From CAYVBN01 sp964538565 (GTDB lineage Bacteria > Pseudomonadota > Alphaproteobacteria > Rhizobiales > Xanthobacteraceae), in contig CAZIGW010000089.1 in assembly GCA_964538565.1 (NCBI GenBank), forward strand, positions 17,720-81,719: 64,000 nucleotides of DNA, in the 5' to 3' direction. Within the stretch, counting starts at the first letter, position 1. The number at the start of each line of letters is the position of its first letter. The notes under the pieces are model-generated. The model had not been told where the DNA came from, searched no databases, and was given only the letters and a program-made list of their open reading frames with translations. The translations under genes and the position numbers were made by a program. Shown in pieces: positions 60,980-64,000 of the stretch.

Positions 60980-62197
60980 GTGGCCGAAACGAGCCTCGCG
61001 CTTCGCAATCTGCGCGCCCTCACCATCCTGCTGGTCGTCGGATTCCATTCCGTGCTGGCGTACAACGCGTGGCAGCCGCCTCTGATGCCGCCGTTCGATG
61101 CGCCGCCATTCAACTGGCGCGCCTTTCCGATTCTCGATCCCGAGCGTTGGTTCGGGTTCGACCTGTTCTGTGCCTTTCAATACGTCTTCCTGATGCCACT
61201 GATGTTCTTTCTCTCGGGCCTGTTCGTGTGGCCGAGCCTGCGGCGCAAGGGCGTGCGGACATTCCTGTACGGTCGTCTGCTGCGGCTCGGCGTTCCGTTC
61301 GTGGTCGGGGTCTATCTGTTGATGCCGCTCGCGCACTATCCGGTGTACCGCGTCGGCGCGACGGATCCGAGCTGGGGCGCGTTCTGGGCAAAGTGGACCG
61401 CGCTGCCGTTCTGGGCGAGCGGCCCCCTCTGGTTCCTGTGGCAGCTCCTGGTGCTCGACTGTCTGGCTGGCGCGCTCTACGGCCTCGCCCCGCGCCTCGG
61501 AGCGCCTCTGGTGCGGCTCGCGGAATTCGGCCGCCGGTCGTCGGCCCGCTACGTCGCCGGCTTCGTGGTCATCTCGACGCTTGCCTACGTCGCGCTCGGT
61601 TTCGTGTTCAAGCCCTGGGATCTGCAGCAGTACGGCCCGTTGGCCTATCAGCCGGCGCGGCTGCTGCAGTACGCGGTCTACTTCTTCGCCGGCGTGGGCG
61701 CCGGATCGGTCGCGTTCGGAGAAGGCCTGCTGCGCTCCGACGGCTGGCTCGCGTCGCGCTGGCGCGCCTGTTTTGGCGTCGGCGTCGGCTGCTTCGTGTT
61801 GTGGATGGCGGCGACCGGCGTGACGATGGCCTACCACGGCGGCGCAGCGCCTGTTTTCGCGATCCTCGCCGACGTCTTCTTCGGCGTCAGTAGCGCGACC
61901 GCCTCGCTCGGCCTGATCGCGATCTTTCTGCGGTTCGCCAGGTTCCCTTCGTCCGTCGCCGAAAGCCTGTCCGAGAACGCCTACGGCATCTATCTGATCC
62001 ACTACGTGTTCGTCACCTGGCTGCAGTATTTCGCGCTCGGCCTGGCGCTGCCGGCAGTCGGCAAGGCCGCCATCGTGTTCAGCGGCGCGCTGGGCCTGAG
62101 CTGGGGGGCAAGCATCGTCCTCGGTCAGCTGCCGGGCAGTGGCTTTCTCATCCGCACCGAGCGTTCGCGGCGCGCGTCGGGCACGCCGGCCGAATAG
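60980..62197 (+). CDS. Acyltransferase-3 family integral membrane protein
   Basis: The 405-residue product has about ten hydrophobic helices and the acyltransferase-3 (OpgC/NodX-like) opening: SLALRNLRALTILLVVGFHSVLAYNAW, with the conserved His near residue 22. It probably uses an acyl donor in the cytoplasm to acylate a sugar or other membrane-side acceptor. The GTG at 60980 is the start, with GGGAGGGGG ten bases upstream. It is the last gene of the rightward run and may use the CoA ester made by the ligase upstream (inference). Confidence 0.85.
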   Translation: MAETSLALRNLRALTILLVVGFHSVLAYNAWQPPLMPPFDAPPFNWRAFPILDPERWFGFDLFCAFQYVFLMPLMFFLSGLFVWPSLRRKGVRTFLYGRLLRLGVPFVVGVYLLMPLAHYPVYRVGATDPSWGAFWAKWTALPFWASGPLWFLWQLLVLDCLAGALYGLAPRLGAPLVRLAEFGRRSSARYVAGFVVISTLAYVALGFVFKPWDLQQYGPLAYQPARLLQYAVYFFAGVGAGSVAFGEGLLRSDGWLASRWRACFGVGVGCFVLWMAATGVTMAYHGGAAPVFAILADVFFGVSSATASLGLIAIFLRFARFPSSVAESLSENAYGIYLIHYVFVTWLQYFALGLALPAVGKAAIVFSGALGLSWGASIVLGQLPGSGFLIRTERSRRASGTPAE

Positions 62198-62378
62198 CGC
62201 AGGCTTGAACCGCGGCGCGGATTTGCGCGCAGCTGAGCGCGCGCAGCCGTCGTGTCGTTCTCAATTCAGGCCGAAGGGGAATGCGGGGGCTCGCAGGCCA
62301 ATTGCTGACGCAGCGTCATTCGTTCGGGTGACGCGCAGCGCCGCCATCCAACGTATGACGGCCGCGCAGGAGATGCTC

Positions 62379-62597
62379 ATGTCAGTGAACGGCCAGGATC
62401 TGAGGGACGACCGTGCGTTTCCGATACTCACAGTCTGGTTGCTGTTCTACGTGATCGCGATCGTCGGCGCGCTGTTCTGGGGCGTGCCGCACGGGGAGGT
62501 TGAGACGGCGGGCATCGGCTTGCATTCGCCGGATGCGGCGTCGGCCGCCACGTCCGCGATGCCCGAAGCGATCGTGCCGGCGCGGATCGAGCGCTGA
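62379..62597 (+). CDS. Small single-pass membrane protein
   Basis: The 72-residue open frame starts at an ATG that has AGGAG six bases upstream (62368-62372). It encodes a polar N-terminus, one hydrophobic helix (ILTVWLLFYVIAIVGALFWG, about residues 18-37) and a small acidic tail. No family is recognised. The codon pattern is consistent with a real gene, but its small size keeps confidence moderate. Confidence 0.5.
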   Translation: MSVNGQDLRDDRAFPILTVWLLFYVIAIVGALFWGVPHGEVETAGIGLHSPDAASAATSAMPEAIVPARIER

Positions 62598-62770
62598 CGG
62601 ATTCGGCTTTGAGCCTGTGCAGGGCGGCGAGGCAATGCGCAACCGGCGCGTTGCCGCAATTGCGCATCCGTGCCTGACGTTCGCGGCAACGGTCGCCAAC
62701 ATCGAAACGCGGCGGACGCGCGCGGCTTTCCTCGCGTGCGAAAATCACGATCTAAGTCATTGTATTTGCG

Positions 62771-62816
62771 TGGTGAGCCCGCTGGGACTCGAACCCGGGG
62801 CCACCTGAACAAAAAT
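62771..62816 (-). repeat. 3' fragment of tRNA-Lys, left copy of a direct repeat (candidate attachment site)
   Basis: This stretch matches the last 46 visible bases of the tRNA-Lys gene at 63955-64000 in 41 of 46 positions, including 26 identical bases that cover the T arm, acceptor 3' strand and CCA. The 5' part of a tRNA does not follow, so this is a fragment. A duplicated tRNA 3' end is the usual trace of integration by a tyrosine recombinase. Confidence 0.7.
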
Positions 62817-62977
62817 CAATTTTCCACAACCTCAGCGGAATTGAACCGAACGGGTTGAGGACCGAATAAGAGCGCCGTCCATCGTTCGCGCGGCGCACCG
62901 CGTCAGGCGACAGTGAGAGCGAATGCGCTGAGAGGGTCCGCCAGTTGATTTCCGACCGGCGAGCGCAAGAAGACAAT

Positions 62978-63007
62978 TTCTTCATATGCCGGTTCTTCAT
63001 ATGCCGG
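62978..63007. repeat. Two tandem copies of a 15-bp repeat
   Basis: TTCTTCATATGCCGG occurs twice without a gap (62978-62992 and 62993-63007), each copy containing the 6-bp palindrome CATATG. It lies about 100 bases upstream of the gene at 63106 and could be a binding site for a regulator or for an element-encoded protein. Confidence 0.6.
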
Positions 63008-63105
63008 GTGAATGTTCACCCGCCTTACGCGCTGCTAGTACATTCCCTTCAAGTCGCGCGTGGATAGCCGCTGAATTTCAGAGCGCACGGACAGGGGGAA
63101 GGCGA

Positions 63106-63594
63106 ATGAACGAAGCAGACCGACAGTTCATCGAGTGGGTTCGCGGCTACGTCAAATGGTATGAGCGCGCATCGAATCGATGGGCGCGGGCATTGGGTGT
63201 CATAAAGCTCTTTTCTCTTGTCGCGTCGGTAATTACGATAGTGCTCGCTTCTGCCATCACGAAAGATTTCTTCGCGACCTGGGGCAAGTCGCTGATCATC
63301 GCAGCGACCGTGCTGGCCACAGTATCCTCGGAATTGCTGGCTCAGCTCCAAGTCAGAAAAATGGAAGCGTTGCGCGAAGAAGGGCGCTTGGAAACAGAAC
63401 ACTTGCTGCAATACACATGGGACAAATTTGATGAGTTCAGTGGCGATCGAGCCAAAATACATCAAATCAAGGACGAGGTAAGAGAGCGAATTCGTCTTCT
63501 TGAACAAACCCAGCATCGACAATTCGTAGACATCAATTCCGGAACCGATGAGAAGGCACGAAGAAAAGGTACCAGTGAGCCAATCGCAGTGTAG
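63106..63594 (+). CDS. Two-transmembrane protein, SLATT/DUF4231-like (tentative)
   Basis: The 162-residue product starts at an ATG with GGGGGAAGG upstream. An amphipathic N-terminal helix (FIEWVRGYVKWYERASNRW) is followed by two hydrophobic helices (about residues 32-50 and 57-75) joined by a short turn. A long charged helical tail comes next, with QVRKMEALREEGRLETEHL and LQYTWDKFDEF. This order (amphipathic helix, two TM, helical tail beginning with R/E-rich turns) is that of SLATT and DUF4231 proteins, thought to be membrane-pore effectors of bacterial conflict systems. It lacks the nucleotide-sensing or cyclase partner usual in those systems. Its position inside a tRNA-flanked, lower-GC island fits a defence or toxin gene. 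The assignment rests on shape, not on clear conserved motifs. Confidence 0.55.
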   Translation: MNEADRQFIEWVRGYVKWYERASNRWARALGVIKLFSLVASVITIVLASAITKDFFATWGKSLIIAATVLATVSSELLAQLQVRKMEALREEGRLETEHLLQYTWDKFDEFSGDRAKIHQIKDEVRERIRLLEQTQHRQFVDINSGTDEKARRKGTSEPIAV

Positions 63595-63954
63595 AAACGA
63601 TGCACGGGGAGAACTCGATGCCAGTGGATTCAGATCGGCCTTGCGTCGCTCGATCGGCACCCGGAGGCCTCGCTATCAAGCCTGATCCATCATTGGCGTG
63701 CTGCCAATGTCGCGGCCAGGCTCCCATGCCGAAATTGACCGAGTTTCCAAATTCAGGGCCGACCCGACTCATTTAGGAGCCAAATCACCGGGGCAGGGCA
63801 CCCGCTGACGGTCGTGCCGGGGACGAAGCTTGAGGCTGAATTGACACTTTTGCGACGTCCTGAGGGCGTCCGGGTTTTTCGTCCCTACGGTCGTCCCGTA
63901 GGAACCGGCCAACGTCGCGAGCCACGACGAACGTGAGATTGTGTGGAGGTTTCT
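63595..63954. other. 360-base intergenic region
   Basis: No gene is supported. It contains a probable terminator (63854-63879) and a 7-bp inverted repeat CCTACGG-N5-CCGTAGG (63884-63902), before the 3' end of tRNA-Lys. Confidence 0.5.
63854..63879 (+). terminator. Probable Rho-independent terminator of the island gene
   Basis: GACGTCC (63854-63860) pairs with GGGCGTC (63864-63870) with one G-T wobble and a 3-base loop, and five T follow at 63875-63879. It would end transcription from the gene at 63106. Confidence 0.5.
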
Positions 63955-64000
63955 TGGTGAGCCCGCTGGGACTCGAACCCAGGACCACCTGATTAAAAGT
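63955..64000 (-). tRNA. tRNA-Lys (UUU), cut by the window end
   Basis: Read on the minus strand, the window ends inside a tRNA: the anticodon arm shows CTTTTAA (anticodon TTT, lysine) with the TCAG half of its stem, then the variable loop, a T arm with GGTTCGAGTCC, the acceptor strand GCGGGCTCA and an encoded CCA. The 5' half lies beyond base 64000. Its 3' end faces the island and forms the right copy of the 46-base repeat. Confidence 0.88.

Larger units (their letters stand above)
62598..63105. other. 508-base region with tRNA fragment and tandem repeat
   Basis: No protein gene is supported. It contains the left 3' tRNA-Lys fragment (62771-62816) and two tandem 15-bp repeats (62978-63007). 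Base composition becomes visibly less GC-rich after the tRNA fragment. Confidence 0.55.
62771..64000. mobile_element. Putative small genomic island between tRNA-Lys repeats
   Basis: About 1.2 kb is bounded on the left by the tRNA-Lys 3' fragment and on the right by the tRNA-Lys gene itself. Base composition is lower in GC than the rest of the window. It holds one gene (63106-63594), a tandem repeat, a terminator and no integrase, so it is either the remnant of a larger element or a minimal passenger moved by an integrase in trans. The right limit is the 3' end of the tRNA gene (63955). Confidence 0.45.

Noticed and set aside
59189..62002. 937-codon minus-strand open frame over the ligase and acyltransferase genes
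   Set aside because: Antisense of genes with full catalytic motifs; composition is typical of a mirror frame.
62978..63007. Start of a CRISPR array
   Set aside because: Only two copies of 15 bp with no spacer between them, and no cas genes.

Overview
The window is high-GC DNA, apart from its last ~1.2 kb, which looks clearly lower in GC. It reads as a chromosomal segment of an alphaproteobacterium of the Hyphomicrobiales, of the Bradyrhizobium/Xanthobacteraceae kind. The reasons are two good matches to the EcfG general-stress promoter (GGAAC-N16/17-CGTT), a 'nutrient-deprivation / holin-X / DUF3618' envelope operon, several aerobic molybdenum-hydroxylase (xanthine oxidase family) gene sets, many solute-binding proteins of the TTT, TAXI and NitT types, and a tricarballylate (TcuBA) module. 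Most of the window is accessory catabolism of organic acids and aromatic or heterocyclic compounds. No IS element, CRISPR array, rRNA or integrase gene was seen.

Layout. 1-6.8 kb: the 3' part of a Mg2+ P-type ATPase, small secreted proteins, a divergent MarR/DUF899 pair with a clear operator, and a decayed chemotaxis-receptor remnant. 6.8-17.2 kb: an acyl-CoA ligase facing a six-gene operon of UbiD decarboxylase, molybdenum hydroxylase (large, FAD, FeS) and NitT/TauT-type ABC uptake. 17.2-24.5 kb (minus strand): MaoC-like hydratase, XRE regulator, quinone oxidoreductase, amidase, and tcuB-tcuA, with tcuA carrying an in-frame TAG. 25.1-29.8 kb: a second molybdenum hydroxylase (FAD, large, FeS) followed by a pyrC-type dihydroorotase. 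30.2-34.0 kb: a stress/envelope region under probable EcfG control. 34.3-48.4 kb: an IclR-headed cluster of alcohol dehydrogenase, a third molybdenum hydroxylase with an unusual fused/split architecture, a tripartite tricarboxylate transporter (C-B-A), an IolD-like ThDP enzyme, an aldehyde dehydrogenase and an IlvD/Edd dehydratase. 48.7-54.5 kb: three solute-binding proteins without permeases and a fourth molybdenum-hydroxylase large subunit, interrupted by TAG. 54.8-62.2 kb: a GAF protein, a DUF2147 protein, a DevC/DevA-like exporter (ATPase frameshifted), an HSL esterase, a benzoate-CoA-ligase-like enzyme and a membrane acyltransferase. 62.8-64 kb: a small island between a 3' fragment of tRNA-Lys and the tRNA-Lys gene cut by the window end. 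Its only gene encodes a two-TM protein resembling SLATT/DUF4231 effectors.

How the parts work together. The transporters and solute-binding proteins would bring in organic acids. Decarboxylase, CoA ligases, molybdenum hydroxylases, dehydratase and dehydrogenases would feed them to central metabolism. Local regulators (MarR, XRE, IclR) control individual blocks. Several genes are broken or split: tcuA, the fourth large subunit, the DevA-like ATPase, the chemotaxis receptor, and perhaps the third large subunit. That suggests either turnover of accessory genes or sequence errors, and the two in-frame TAG codons both sit where relatives normally have tyrosine. The most unusual element is the tRNA-Lys-flanked mini-island.
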